This document shows, piece after piece, positions 19,049 through 28,844 of a stretch of 64,000 bases of DNA. Position numbers and translations under genes: made by a program. The number at the start of each line of letters is the position of its first letter. The stretch's first letter is position 1. The notes under the pieces were generated by a model. That model had not been told where the DNA came from, searched no databases, and was given only the letters and a program-made list of their open reading frames with translations. The stretch is from Alphaproteobacteria bacterium (GTDB lineage: Bacteria; Pseudomonadota; Alphaproteobacteria; SHVP01), in assembly GCA_040216735.1 (NCBI GenBank), contig JAVJOO010000010.1, positions 1 through 64,000 on the forward strand. The letters run 5' to 3'.

Positions 19049-19720
19049 GTGACGACATTGCCCCTTCGCCTTGCAATCTTTGATTGCGACGGCACCCTTG
19101 TGGATAGCTTTCCAGCGATTCACGAGGCGATGACCGCGGCCTTCCGGGATTTCGGGTTGTCCGCGCCACCCGCGGACCGGTTGCGCGCGATGATCGGGCT
19201 GTCGGTGGCCGAACAGGTGGCGACGCTGGCGCCGACCGCAGACCACGATCAAAGGCTCGCCTTGGAAAACGGGTATCGGCAACACCGGCTCGGCCGCCGA
19301 AATCCGCACGAGCCTCTCTTCCCCGGTGCGCGACGATGCCTCGAAGCCCTCGATGCTGACGAGACCCTAATGGCCGTAGCGACCGCCAAGGGTACTAAAG
19401 GCCTGCGGGCCACCTTGGATCTCCACGGTATGGCGCACTTCTTCGTCAATTTGCAGACTGGCGATCGCCATCCCGGTAAACCCAATCCATCCATGGTGCT
19501 GACCGCGCTCGCCGAGGCCGGGGTCGACCCGAGGCATGCGGTCGTCGTCGGCGATACCCGCTTCGATATCGAAATGGCGGTCAACGCAGGTGTGACGCCC
19601 ATCGGGGTCCAATGGGGTTATCATGACCCCGACGACTTGGTCGCAGCCGGCGCCGCCGACATCGCGACCAATTTTTCGCACCTCACCGATCTGATCCGCG
19701 ACAGGTTCGCCACGCCATGA
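19049..19720 (+). CDS. HAD-superfamily hydrolase, phosphoglycolate phosphatase-like
   Basis: A 223-residue HAD phosphatase. Motif I is FDCDGTLVDS with nucleophile Asp12 and acid/base Asp14; motif II/III are AVATAKGTKG and VVVGDTRFDIEMAVNAG. The cap domain lies between motif I and II. The gene is GTG-started 34 bases after rluC, and its stop overlaps the asmA-like start (ATGA). The true substrate is unknown; family members hydrolyse small phosphate esters. Confidence 0.88.
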   Translation: MTTLPLRLAIFDCDGTLVDSFPAIHEAMTAAFRDFGLSAPPADRLRAMIGLSVAEQVATLAPTADHDQRLALENGYRQHRLGRRNPHEPLFPGARRCLEALDADETLMAVATAKGTKGLRATLDLHGMAHFFVNLQTGDRHPGKPNPSMVLTALAEAGVDPRHAVVVGDTRFDIEMAVNAGVTPIGVQWGYHDPDDLVAAGAADIATNFSHLTDLIRDRFATP

Positions 19721-22700
19721 AACGCTTTCGCCTTTTCGTTTACGGTCTACTGACGGTATTTATCGTCGGCGTCATCGGCGCGGGCTTCGTGTCGTTGTTT
19801 GTCGATCTGAACCGTTTCAAGCCGGTGATCGCCGAGGCGGCGTTGTCGGCAACGGGCCGCGACCTCGCGATCGACGGTCCCATTGAGCTGTCGCTGTTTC
19901 CGCAACTCCGGGCGACCGCATCGGGCATACGATTGTCCAACGTCCCGGGCGGTAGCGAACCCGATGCGATCAGCGTCGCGGTTGCGTCGGTTCAGGTCGC
20001 GTGGCTGCCGCTCCTGACCGGGACCGTGGATGTCCGGCGCATCCACGCCAGCGGCGTCCGAGTCTTGGTGGAAAGCACCGGCGAAGGCGAGTCCTCGCTG
20101 GCGTTCCAGCCGACCGGCGGCGGCGGCGGCGAACCCCCGTCGGTACCGTCGCTGATCGACATTCGCGATGTCACGGTGGTCTTGCGAGACGGCGACACCG
20201 ACAGCCCGGTAGAAATATCCCGCCTCGCGCTCCGGCCCCAGGGCGCCGCCGGCCCGACCGAGGTTGTTCTCGTGGCGGCGATGAACGGCGAACGTGTCGC
20301 TGTGGCGGGCAAGGTCGGCAGCCTCATCGCAATCGGCGGACCCGATCCGTTTACCGTCGATCTCACCGTCGACGTCGCGCGAAGTTCGTTGCACCTCAGT
20401 GGTGTCGTCACTGGCCTTGATACCGTGCCGGCACTCGACTTCATGCTGACGGGCCGTGGACCGTCGCTCGCCGCTTTGTCGCGGCTCTCGGGGATTGAAC
20501 TGCCGGACTCCGCCCCCTTCGAGTTCTCGGGCCACGTCACCGGGCCGCTCGACAAACTGCGTGCCGGCGATATTGCTTTCGAAGCCGGTGCGACGCGCAT
20601 CCAGGGCGACGTGTCGATGGACTTCGCTGGCGAACGCCCCCGCCTAACCGCCCGAATCGTTTCGCCGAACCTGGATCTTTCGACGGCGCCCGCGGCGCCA
20701 GGAGACCGCGCACCCGCGCGCCAGAACGGGACCGGCTTCACCCTTACCGAAGAACCGTTGCCCTTCGGGTTTACCCGCAGCTTCGATGCAGACGTCAAAA
20801 TCAACGCCGGGGCCGTCCGTGCGCTGGGTCTTTCGCTGACGGATGCGGCTATCGGTCTGCGAACGGTGGGCGGCCTGATGGAGATCGAAGAATTCACGGC
20901 CACCTTGCCCGAAGGGTCCATGCGCGCCACCGGACGGATCGATGCCAGAAATGCCGAAGCGGCGCTGTCGATGACGGCGGAGGTCAGCGGGCTCGATGTC
21001 GCCAAGGTACTCGACGGCCTAAATATTCCCGGTCAGTCGACCCAGAGGGCCGGCGCGCAGCTCGAGCTCACCTCGCGCGGCGTGAGCCCGCGGGGCTTGG
21101 TCGACAATCTGACGGCCAACCTTCGGCTCAGCGACCTGGAGGTGACGTTTCAAGAGGCCGGGCGCTTCATACTCACCGACGCAAGCGCGCGGTTCGACGG
21201 TCAGGGTAAGCCCATCGACCTTAGGGCGCGCGGAATTTTCCGCGGCGAGACGATCGACCTGACGGGGCGGCTCGACCCACTCGCCGACTACCGGCCGGGT
21301 GCGCCTTACACGTTTCGCGTTGCGGCCAAGGGGGCGGGCGCCGACGCCGAGGTGCAAGCCGACATGCACGCCGCCATGGTTGATGGATTGGAACTTCAGG
21401 TGGCGGTCCGCGGCAAAAGCCTAGCCGATCTTTCCGGTTTGGCGTCGCGCCTGTTGCCCGCGGCAGGGCCCTACAGCGTGACTGGCGTTCTAACGTTTGC
21501 CGACGATGCCGTCACCTTACGCGCGGCCGATTTGCGTATCGCGGATAGCAACCTCGAAGGCGATATCGCGTTTGTCTACGGCGGCGAGCGGCCCAAGTTG
21601 ACGGCCGAATTGACGTCCGAGATATTTGACCTCGCGCTTCTTGGTATCCGCGATGAAGAGAGCAAGCCGGTCCGCGCGCAGGTCGCTGAGGAGGCAGGCG
21701 GGGTCGCCACCGAAGCGGCGAGCGCCGATTCGCAAGGCATTCTGAACGATACTCCCATCGACCTCGCGCCCCTCCTCGCCATCGACGCCGAGATCGGCCT
21801 CTCTGCCGTCATCGTTCGGTCGGGCGAGCGAGTCCTGCGCGATGTCAGAACGATCTTGAAGTCGAACCGCGACGGGCTTCGCCTCGACCGCTTCGTTGCC
21901 CAGCTCGATGGCGAGACGTTTCAAGTATCCGGCGATGTCCGGCAGAACGCGGACGGACTCCAGGTGTCGCTTGAGGCCGCGGTGACCGGGATCGACGCTG
22001 CAATGTTCGTCGAGGCCATGGGATTGGGCGAACGCATCGATGTCGGCGATCTCAATCTCTCTTCGACGCTGTCGAGCAACGGGCGAACGACCCGAGCCCT
22101 CTTCGACAACGCGGCCGGTGAAATCGTCGCGCACCAACTCCAATTTGCGGTTAAAACCGACGACATCGTCGCCCATGAGCAGATTGCACTCGCGTCGTTG
22201 CGTATTGCAACCAAAGGAGCGGGTTCGCCCGTAACCGTCGATGCGGGGGGAACCTTGGGCCGCGAGGCTTTGGTGGTTGCGGCGTCGTTGGCGCCGCTTG
22301 CGGACCTGAGGAAGCTCGAGCCGGTTCAACTCAGTGCGTCGTTGTCGACGCCGTCCACCCATGTCCGCGTGACGGGTGTCGCGCCCGATCGGCGCCGCCC
22401 ACAGGATCTCGATTTCATGGTTTCCGCGGAAGGATTGATCGTCCGTGAAATCGCCTATGCCGCGGGCCTGACGCTCGATCCCGCCGGGCCGTGGCGCGTC
22501 CGCGGCGTCCTGTCGACCACAGAAAGAGTCTTGGATCTGAAGGAATTCGAGATTGCCATTGGGCAGTCCGATCTCGCCGGTACGTTCCGAATGGACCGGG
22601 CCGATAATGCACGGCGGCTTGTACTCCGCATGGAGGCCAAGCGTTTCGAACTGACCGATTTCGTTCAGGTCGACGAGAACGACCTAGAGCCGGCGCCGCC

Positions 22701-23709
22701 CACCGAGCCAACGACCGGACCGCTTTTTTCAACCGAACCGTTCGATCTCCCGTCGTTGCGCGCCCTCAATTTCGATATCGGTGTCCGCCTGAAGGATTTC
22801 GCGGGTCGCCGGGTGACGGGCCAGGACTTCGTTTTGAATGCCACAGCGACTGACGGTGTGGTCACCGTCGAGCGCGCGTCGGCGACAATCGACGGCGCGC
22901 CGGTCGAGGTGCGGGCGACAGCGGATTTGCGCGGCGAAAAGGTTGTCGCATCGGTTTCGCTGGCCAGCGGATCGCTGGACGCGGGTGAAATCGCGCATGA
23001 ATTGAGGAGGTCGGCGCGTCTTGGCGACGTCGTCGAACTCCCGGTCGAGGTCGGTATCGATCTTGCCGGCACCGGGGCATCGGCCCATGAGCTGGCTTCC
23101 ACGACCACCGGGACCATCAGCTTGACCGGTGGCCGCGGTCACATCCAGCAGCGATCGTTCCGATTCCTCAACCAGGGGCTGCTTCGGCAGTTGGCGCCGT
23201 GGGCGGGCGAGCAGCCCGACCGGACCCAAATCAATTGCGTCGTTGCCCGTTTTGACGTCAAGGACGGCGTCGCGACATCCCGCGCGCTTCTAATCGATGC
23301 CGAGTTTCTGAGCGTTGCGGGACGCGGCGCGGTCGACCTCGGGCGCGAAACGCTCGACCTGACCTTGACCCCACGGCCCAAGGAGGTTCGCCTCCTCGAT
23401 GTCGCGGTGCCGGTGTCCGTGACCGGCCCGATCCGGACGCCGACGGTCCTGCCCACCGCCGGGGGAACGGCCAAGAAGGTCGCAACCACGCTAGGGATTT
23501 TCGTCAATCCGCTTGTCCTGCTGGTGCCCGTGATCGAAGGCGTGGCGGCGGAGAAGAACCCGTGCGTTGCGGCCATCGAGCGGGCGAATTCCGGAGAACC
23601 GGCCAAGGAGCAGGATGGGGTTGTTGGCGGCGTTATCCGTGGCATCGGCGAGGGCGTCGGCGATGTCGGACGGGGCATCGGTCGCATTTTCGGCGGCGGC
23701 AGCGAGTGA
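19717..23709 (+). CDS. Large AsmA-family envelope protein
   Basis: A 1330-residue protein with one N-terminal membrane segment (about residues 5-30) and a long periplasmic part. The start (VDLNRFKPVIAEAALSATGR, then LAIDGPIELSLFPQLRATAS) is the AsmA signature, and the C-terminal AsmA_2-like region includes GTISLTGGRGHIQ and TLDLTLTPRPKEV. Relatives are bridge-like beta-groove proteins implicated in phospholipid transport to the outer membrane. It is roughly twice the length of E. coli AsmA (about 617 residues). It ends in a glycine-rich tail. The stop overlaps the next start (GTGA). Confidence 0.9.
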   Translation: MKRFRLFVYGLLTVFIVGVIGAGFVSLFVDLNRFKPVIAEAALSATGRDLAIDGPIELSLFPQLRATASGIRLSNVPGGSEPDAISVAVASVQVAWLPLLTGTVDVRRIHASGVRVLVESTGEGESSLAFQPTGGGGGEPPSVPSLIDIRDVTVVLRDGDTDSPVEISRLALRPQGAAGPTEVVLVAAMNGERVAVAGKVGSLIAIGGPDPFTVDLTVDVARSSLHLSGVVTGLDTVPALDFMLTGRGPSLAALSRLSGIELPDSAPFEFSGHVTGPLDKLRAGDIAFEAGATRIQGDVSMDFAGERPRLTARIVSPNLDLSTAPAAPGDRAPARQNGTGFTLTEEPLPFGFTRSFDADVKINAGAVRALGLSLTDAAIGLRTVGGLMEIEEFTATLPEGSMRATGRIDARNAEAALSMTAEVSGLDVAKVLDGLNIPGQSTQRAGAQLELTSRGVSPRGLVDNLTANLRLSDLEVTFQEAGRFILTDASARFDGQGKPIDLRARGIFRGETIDLTGRLDPLADYRPGAPYTFRVAAKGAGADAEVQADMHAAMVDGLELQVAVRGKSLADLSGLASRLLPAAGPYSVTGVLTFADDAVTLRAADLRIADSNLEGDIAFVYGGERPKLTAELTSEIFDLALLGIRDEESKPVRAQVAEEAGGVATEAASADSQGILNDTPIDLAPLLAIDAEIGLSAVIVRSGERVLRDVRTILKSNRDGLRLDRFVAQLDGETFQVSGDVRQNADGLQVSLEAAVTGIDAAMFVEAMGLGERIDVGDLNLSSTLSSNGRTTRALFDNAAGEIVAHQLQFAVKTDDIVAHEQIALASLRIATKGAGSPVTVDAGGTLGREALVVAASLAPLADLRKLEPVQLSASLSTPSTHVRVTGVAPDRRRPQDLDFMVSAEGLIVREIAYAAGLTLDPAGPWRVRGVLSTTERVLDLKEFEIAIGQSDLAGTFRMDRADNARRLVLRMEAKRFELTDFVQVDENDLEPAPPTEPTTGPLFSTEPFDLPSLRALNFDIGVRLKDFAGRRVTGQDFVLNATATDGVVTVERASATIDGAPVEVRATADLRGEKVVASVSLASGSLDAGEIAHELRRSARLGDVVELPVEVGIDLAGTGASAHELASTTTGTISLTGGRGHIQQRSFRFLNQGLLRQLAPWAGEQPDRTQINCVVARFDVKDGVATSRALLIDAEFLSVAGRGAVDLGRETLDLTLTPRPKEVRLLDVAVPVSVTGPIRTPTVLPTAGGTAKKVATTLGIFVNPLVLLVPVIEGVAAEKNPCVAAIERANSGEPAKEQDGVVGGVIRGIGEGVGDVGRGIGRIFGGGSE

Positions 23710-24410
23710 AGCGGTTCTACTCGACGGTCCGGGTAAGGCCTGTGGACGACGGATTCTCGATCCTTTTGGACGAGCGCCCGATGCGGACCCCGGCAAAGCA
23801 TCCGTTTAGTCTGCCGACCGTTGCGCTCGCCGACGCCATCGCCGAAGAATGGGAAGTCCAGCCCGCGAAGATAGACCCCTCGACCATGCCGCTCACGCGG
23901 CACGCATATACAGCGATAGACGGCGTTCGCACTCATGCCAGCCAGGTCGCCGACGAAATCGCGCGTTTTGGCGAGACCGACCTTCTGTGCTACCGCGCTG
24001 ACGCGCCCGAGGCGTTGGCCCGGCAACAGGCCGAGGCGTGGCAACCGTTGTTGGATTGGCTGTATGAAACCTACGGTGTCGGGCTGGTATCGACATCGGG
24101 GGTGGTGCCAACTACCCAAGACCCGGGCGGTATTGGCGTGTTACGGCGACTGGTCGGCGGCTACAACGCCTTCGAACTTGCGGCCCTTCACACCGTCGTC
24201 AGCATCAGCGGGTCGCTGGTCATCGGGTTTGCGGTCGCGACCGGCAGGCTCGATGCCGAGAATGCTTGGCGGCTAAGCCGGGTCGACCACGACTTCCAGG
24301 CCGACCGCTGGGGCGTCGACCATGAAGCGGCGGCACTCGCGGCGAAAACCGAGGGCGATCTCGCCGCCGCCGTGCGCTTTCTAGCTCTGGCGCGTAGCTC
24401 CCAATCCTAA
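23706..24410 (+). CDS. ATP12-family F1-ATPase assembly chaperone
   Basis: A 234-residue protein of the ATP12 family (FYSTVRVRPVDDGFSILLDE, PMRTPAKHPFSLPT, later MPLTRHAYTAID and WLYETYGVGL). Mitochondrial Atp12 binds the F1 alpha subunit during assembly, and alphaproteobacterial homologues are the closest bacterial relatives. The GTG start overlaps the asmA stop by four bases, the last link in the coupled run that begins with the protease. A role in bacterial F1 assembly is inferred from family. Confidence 0.9.
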   Translation: MKRFYSTVRVRPVDDGFSILLDERPMRTPAKHPFSLPTVALADAIAEEWEVQPAKIDPSTMPLTRHAYTAIDGVRTHASQVADEIARFGETDLLCYRADAPEALARQQAEAWQPLLDWLYETYGVGLVSTSGVVPTTQDPGGIGVLRRLVGGYNAFELAALHTVVSISGSLVIGFAVATGRLDAENAWRLSRVDHDFQADRWGVDHEAAALAAKTEGDLAAAVRFLALARSSQS

Positions 24411-24413
24411 GCC

Positions 24414-24436
24414 GCACCTCATCTTACGAGGGGTGC
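24414..24436 (+). terminator. Weak hairpin after the ATP12 gene
   Basis: GCACCTC (24414-24420) can pair with GAGGGGTGC (24428-24436) if two G are bulged, around a 7-base loop. No T-run follows, so termination here would be weak or factor-dependent. The rest of the 81-base gap holds a TATTAT hexamer (24456-24461) that could be a -10 element for the carboxylase gene, with no good -35 in front. Confidence 0.3.
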
Positions 24437-24491
24437 CCGGCGGGTCCGGGACCGCTATTATGCCCGCGTTTGGTAGCCGTTTGGGGATTCA

Positions 24492-26024
24492 ATGCACGAT
24501 ATCATCCGTCAGCTCGAGGAAAAACGCGAGGCCGCGCGCCTCGGCGGCGGCGAACGCCGGATCACGGCGCAGCACGCCAAGGGCAAGCTGACCGCCCGCG
24601 AGCGGCTCGAGGTCTTGCTAGATGAGGGCTCCTTCGAGGAGTTCGACATGTTCGTCGAACACCGCGAGACTGAGTTCGGCATGGCCGACCAAAAGGTACC
24701 GGGCGACGGCGTGGTCACCGGCTTCGGGAAGATCAACGGCAGGCTCGTCTTTGTGTTCAGCCAAGACTTCACGGTGTTCGGCGGTTCGCTATCCGAAACC
24801 CACGCTGAAAAGATCTGCAAGATCATGGATCAGGCGATGAGGGTAGGGGCGCCGGTCATCGGCTTGAACGATTCCGGTGGCGCGCGGATTCAAGAGGGCG
24901 TGGCTTCGCTGGGCGGCTACGCCGATGTTTTCCAAAAGACCATTCTGGCGTCGGGCGTTGTGCCGCAGATTTCCGTGATCATGGGGCCCTGTGCGGGGGG
25001 CGCGGTTTATGCACCGGCCATGACGGACTTCATCCTCATGGTCAAAGATACCTCGTACATGTTCGTCACTGGGCCGGACGTGGTGAAGACCGTGACTCAT
25101 GAGGTCGTCACGCAAGAACAGCTCGGGGGCGCGGTGACCCACACCACGCGGTCCTCGGTCGCCGATTTGGCCTTCGAGAACGATATCGACACGCTGATTC
25201 AGACCCGCCGGATGTTCGACTTCCTGCCCCTCTCGAACCGCGAGGATGCACCGGTGCGTGACACGCGGGATCCGATCGACCGGGTGGAAATGTCCCTCGA
25301 TACGCTCATTCCGCCCGATCCCTCCAAGCCCTACGACATCAAGGAACTCATCCACAAGGTCGTCGACGAGGGCGATTTCTTCGAAATCCAACCCGACTTC
25401 GCGCGCAATATCGTGGTCGGCTTCGGGCGCATCGGCGGGCAAACCATCGGCATCGTCGCCAACCAGCCGATGGTCTTGGCCGGTTGTTTGGACATCAATT
25501 CGTCGCGCAAGGGTGCCCGCTTCGTCCGGTTTTGCGACTGTTTCAATATCCCCATCGTGACCTTCGTCGATGTGCCGGGCTTCCTACCCGGAACCGACCA
25601 GGAATACGGCGGGATCATCAAGCACGGCGCGAAACTGCTTTTCGCCTACGGCGAGGCGACCGTGCCCAAGGTCACGGTCATCACCCGCAAGGCCTACGGC
25701 GGCGCCTACGACGTTATGGCCTCGAAGCACCTCCGCGGCGATATCAACTACGCTTGGCCGACAGCGGAGATCGCCGTGATGGGGCCCAAGGGGGCGGTCG
25801 AGATCATCTTTCGCGAGCAAGCCAAGGACCCCGAAAAGGTCGACGTCCTGACCGAAGACTACCGCCGCCGCTTCGCCAATCCTTTCATTGCCTCGCATCG
25901 CGGCTTCCTCGACGACGTCATCATGCCTCACAACACTCGGCTGCGGATCGGCCGGGCGCTGGACATGCTGCGCACGAAAGAACTCGAGAACCCCTGGAAG
26001 AAACACGACAACATTCCGCTATGA
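24492..26024 (+). CDS. pccB: Propionyl-CoA carboxylase beta subunit (carboxyltransferase)
   Basis: A 510-residue biotin-dependent carboxyltransferase that moves CO2 from carboxybiotin to propionyl-CoA, giving methylmalonyl-CoA. Typical features are the start [20 protein letters not shown], the [20 protein letters not shown] oxyanion region in the N-half, and [20 protein letters not shown] plus [12 protein letters not shown] in the C-half. Length is standard for PccB. It is separated from its partner pccA by two short genes, the first overlapping its stop by ATGA. Acetyl-CoA specificity is less likely given sequence and context. Confidence 0.94.
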   Translation: MHDIIRQLEEKREAARLGGGERRITAQHAKGKLTARERLEVLLDEGSFEEFDMFVEHRETEFGMADQKVPGDGVVTGFGKINGRLVFVFSQDFTVFGGSLSETHAEKICKIMDQAMRVGAPVIGLNDSGGARIQEGVASLGGYADVFQKTILASGVVPQISVIMGPCAGGAVYAPAMTDFILMVKDTSYMFVTGPDVVKTVTHEVVTQEQLGGAVTHTTRSSVADLAFENDIDTLIQTRRMFDFLPLSNREDAPVRDTRDPIDRVEMSLDTLIPPDPSKPYDIKELIHKVVDEGDFFEIQPDFARNIVVGFGRIGGQTIGIVANQPMVLAGCLDINSSRKGARFVRFCDCFNIPIVTFVDVPGFLPGTDQEYGGIIKHGAKLLFAYGEATVPKVTVITRKAYGGAYDVMASKHLRGDINYAWPTAEIAVMGPKGAVEIIFREQAKDPEKVDVLTEDYRRRFANPFIASHRGFLDDVIMPHNTRLRIGRALDMLRTKELENPWKKHDNIPL

Positions 26025-26434
26025 GCGACGGAGAGGATCAAAACGGCGGCTGTCTTTGCGGCAAAGTCCGTTTTGCGTTCACCGGCACGGCGTTGTGGAC
26101 TGCACATTGCCATTGTCGCAGTTGCCGCCGGAATACCGGCGCAGCGGTGGCGACCTTTGTCGGCGTCGGCGAAAAGTCGTTCCGGTGGGCGGGTACGTCG
26201 CCGCAGGTTTTCGAATCGTCGCGCGGTGTGTACCGCTCGTTTTGTGCGACCTGCGGCGGGGCGCTCACCTATGTCGCGGACCGGTATCCCGGCGAGGTCC
26301 ACATCAACATCGGTGCGTTGGATCACCCAGAGGCTTTCGTGCCAAAGGTCCACGTGTGGACCGAAGAGGCATTGCCGTGGTTGCATATCGCCGACAATGC
26401 GCCTCGCCATGCGCGAACGGTGCGCGCGCCGTGA
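26021..26434 (+). CDS. GFA-family zinc protein (glutathione-dependent formaldehyde-activating-like)
   Basis: A 137-residue GFA/CENP-V domain protein. Zinc ligands are visible: Cys11 and Cys13 (GCLCGKV), Cys30, Cys32 and Cys35 (CHCRSC), and Cys75 and Cys78 (FCATCGG). The family is named after Gfa, which joins glutathione and formaldehyde, but most members have no proven reaction. It starts inside the pccB stop and overlaps the following GNAT gene by four bases, so all are coupled. Confidence 0.88.
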   Translation: MSDGEDQNGGCLCGKVRFAFTGTALWTAHCHCRSCRRNTGAAVATFVGVGEKSFRWAGTSPQVFESSRGVYRSFCATCGGALTYVADRYPGEVHINIGALDHPEAFVPKVHVWTEEALPWLHIADNAPRHARTVRAP

Positions 26435-26853
26435 CGTCCATCGACTACCGTGTCGGCCACCGGCCCTTGATCGACGAGGCATTGGCGTTGTACCGCGCGA
26501 CAAGTCTCGGGGCACGACGTCCGGTCGACGACCCGGTCCGCATGCAGCGAATGTTCGATCGCGCGAACTTGGTCGTCACGGCGTATGAGGAAAATCGCCT
26601 CGTCGGTCTGTCGCGCGCCATGTCGGATTTCGGCTGGGTTTGTTATCTTGCCGACCTGCTGGTCCACGAGGGGTGGCAGGGCCGCGGCATCGGTAAGGAA
26701 TTGATTCGCCGCACCCACGAGGCCGCCGGTGGCGAGGACGATATCACCTTGGTCCTAATATCCGCGCCACAAGCGATGTCCTTCTATGACGCGGCGGGGT
26801 TTGACAAAATCGGCGAAGGCTGGCGGCGTGTTCGCCGCGTGCCGTCCACCTAG
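26431..26853 (+). CDS. GNAT-family N-acetyltransferase
   Basis: A 140-residue GNAT protein. The acetyl-CoA loop is VHEGWQGRGIGKELIRR (residues about 76-92), and the C-terminal SFYDAAGFDKIGEGW strand-helix is also typical. The acceptor is unknown. The GTG start overlaps the GFA stop. It stands between the two propionyl-CoA carboxylase subunit genes, so it could modify a protein or small metabolite of that pathway, but this is only positional. Confidence 0.85.
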   Translation: MTSIDYRVGHRPLIDEALALYRATSLGARRPVDDPVRMQRMFDRANLVVTAYEENRLVGLSRAMSDFGWVCYLADLLVHEGWQGRGIGKELIRRTHEAAGGEDDITLVLISAPQAMSFYDAAGFDKIGEGWRRVRRVPST

Positions 26854-26888
26854 AATTCCCTTAATCAATTGAAATAAAACGGTTTTTC

Positions 26889-28844
26889 ATGTTCAAAAAG
26901 ATTCTCGTAGCCAATCGCGGTGAAATTGCCTGCCGCGTCATGCGCACCGCCCGCAGGCTCGGCATTGCGACGGTCGCGGTCTATTCCGATGCCGATGCGG
27001 CGGCGCCGCATGTTCGCATGGCCGACGAGGCGGTACGAATCGGGCCCGCGCCGGCAGCCGAAAGCTACCTCGTGATCGACAGCATCTTGCGCGCGATCAA
27101 GCAGACCGGCGCCGACGCCGTGCATCCAGGCTATGGCTTCTTGTCCGAGAATGCCGCCTTCGTGGGTGCCCTCGAAGCTGCGGGCGTCACTTTCATCGGC
27201 CCGCCGACGGGGGCGATCGCGGCGATGGGCGACAAGATTGAATCCAAGAAACTGGCCGACAAGGCGGGCGTATCCACCGTGCCGGGCTATCTCGGTGAAG
27301 TGCCCGATGCCGACGCGGCGTTGAAGATTGCGCGCGAAGTCGGCTACCCCGTGATGATCAAGGCGTCCGCCGGCGGCGGTGGTAAGGGCATGCGCATCGC
27401 GCGCGACGACAACGCCGTGCGCGATGGGTTCGAGCGCGCCGTCAGCGAGGCCAAGTCTTCGTTCGGCGACGACCGGGTCTTCATCGAACGCTACGTCGAA
27501 ACACCGCGTCACATCGAAATCCAAGTGCTTGCCGACAGCCACGGCAATGCGGTCTACCTCGGCGAACGCGAGTGCTCGATCCAGCGCCGCCACCAGAAGG
27601 TCATCGAGGAGGCGCCGAGCCCGTTTCTCGACGCGGCGACACGCAAAGCCATGGGAGAGCAGGCTGTCGCGCTGGCGAAGGCAGTCGACTACACCTCGGC
27701 GGGTACCGTCGAGTTCATCGTCGATCCGCAACGCAATTTCTTTTTCCTCGAAATGAACACGCGCCTGCAGGTCGAACATCCTGTAACCGAACTGATCACC
27801 GGCCTCGATCTGGTCGAGCAAATGATTCGCGTCGCCGCGGGCAAGAAACTGACGATTTCGCAGGCCGACGTAAAACTCACCGGCTGGGCCGTCGAGTCGC
27901 GGCTTTATGCCGAGGATCCGGTGCGCGGCTTTCTTCCCTCGATCGGGCGGCTCTCCGGATATCGTCCACCGGTGGAGAGCGCGAACGTCCGGGTCGATAC
28001 CGGCGTCGAGGAGGGGAGCGAGATTTCGCGCTTCTACGATCCAATGCTTGCCAAGCTTGTGACCTATGGAAAAGACCGGGCCGAGTCCGTCACTCGCATG
28101 GGCGCCGCCCTAGATGCCTTCTACGTCCGGGGCATCGCCCACAACGTCCGCTTCCTGCGCGATGTGATCGAACGCCCGGCCTTCCGCTCGGGCGACCTGT
28201 CGACCGCCTTTATCGATCAGACCTGGCCCGACGGCTACGCCGCTCCGGAGCCGTCCCAAGCGCAACGTCAAGCCGCGGCGGCAATCGCCGGTTTGGCCCA
28301 CTTCCGCCGCACGGTGCGGGACGGCAATGGGACAGTCCATAGGTGGGTCGCGGCAATTGGCGAGGCGCGGGTGACGCTGGAGGTCATCCCCGTCGACGGG
28401 GGTTGCGCCGTTGTCGCGGACGGCACCTCGCTCGATGTCGTGTCCGACTGGCTCCCCGGTTCCCCCCTGTTCGAGGGGACCATCGACGGTGCTCCCGTCC
28501 TTGCCCAGATCGACGCCCTTGCCGAAGGCATTGCCGTCACCCTTGGGCCCGTGACCATGACCGTCCTCGTGCGCACCCACCGCGTCGCCGAACTGATGGG
28601 ATTAATGCCTATCAAAGAACCGCCCGACATGAGCCGTTTCTTGCTGTCGCCGATGCCGGGCATGGTGGTGGCGATCAACGTCGAGGCGGGCCAAGAGGTC
28701 GAAGCGGGCCATACCCTGGCGATTATCGATGCCATGAAAATGGAAAACGTTCTGACGGCCGAACGCTCGGGCACCATCAAAGAGCTGCACGCCGCGGCGG
28801 GTGACAGTCTCGCGGTCGATCAGATCATCCTTGAGTTCGAATGA
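26889..28844 (+). CDS. pccA: Propionyl-CoA carboxylase alpha subunit (biotin carboxylase + BCCP)
   Basis: A 651-residue subunit that carboxylates its own biotin with ATP and bicarbonate. The N-terminal biotin carboxylase begins FKKILVANRGEIACRVMRTA, has the ATP-grasp loop KASAGGGGKGMR and the catalytic stretch EMNTRLQVEHPVTE. The C-terminal carrier domain holds AMKMEN with biotinyl-Lys617. It partners with PccB at 24492. The upstream 35 bases are AT-rich. Acylphosphatase follows with a four-base overlap. Confidence 0.95.
   Translation: MFKKILVANRGEIACRVMRTARRLGIATVAVYSDADAAAPHVRMADEAVRIGPAPAAESYLVIDSILRAIKQTGADAVHPGYGFLSENAAFVGALEAAGVTFIGPPTGAIAAMGDKIESKKLADKAGVSTVPGYLGEVPDADAALKIAREVGYPVMIKASAGGGGKGMRIARDDNAVRDGFERAVSEAKSSFGDDRVFIERYVETPRHIEIQVLADSHGNAVYLGERECSIQRRHQKVIEEAPSPFLDAATRKAMGEQAVALAKAVDYTSAGTVEFIVDPQRNFFFLEMNTRLQVEHPVTELITGLDLVEQMIRVAAGKKLTISQADVKLTGWAVESRLYAEDPVRGFLPSIGRLSGYRPPVESANVRVDTGVEEGSEISRFYDPMLAKLVTYGKDRAESVTRMGAALDAFYVRGIAHNVRFLRDVIERPAFRSGDLSTAFIDQTWPDGYAAPEPSQAQRQAAAAIAGLAHFRRTVRDGNGTVHRWVAAIGEARVTLEVIPVDGGCAVVADGTSLDVVSDWLPGSPLFEGTIDGAPVLAQIDALAEGIAVTLGPVTMTVLVRTHRVAELMGLMPIKEPPDMSRFLLSPMPGMVVAINVEAGQEVEAGHTLAIIDAMKMENVLTAERSGTIKELHAAAGDSLAVDQIILEFE

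Noticed and set aside
26021-26434. Naming the GFA protein as a true formaldehyde-activating enzyme
   Set aside because: The zinc cysteines define only the superfamily, and no formaldehyde pathway gene is nearby.
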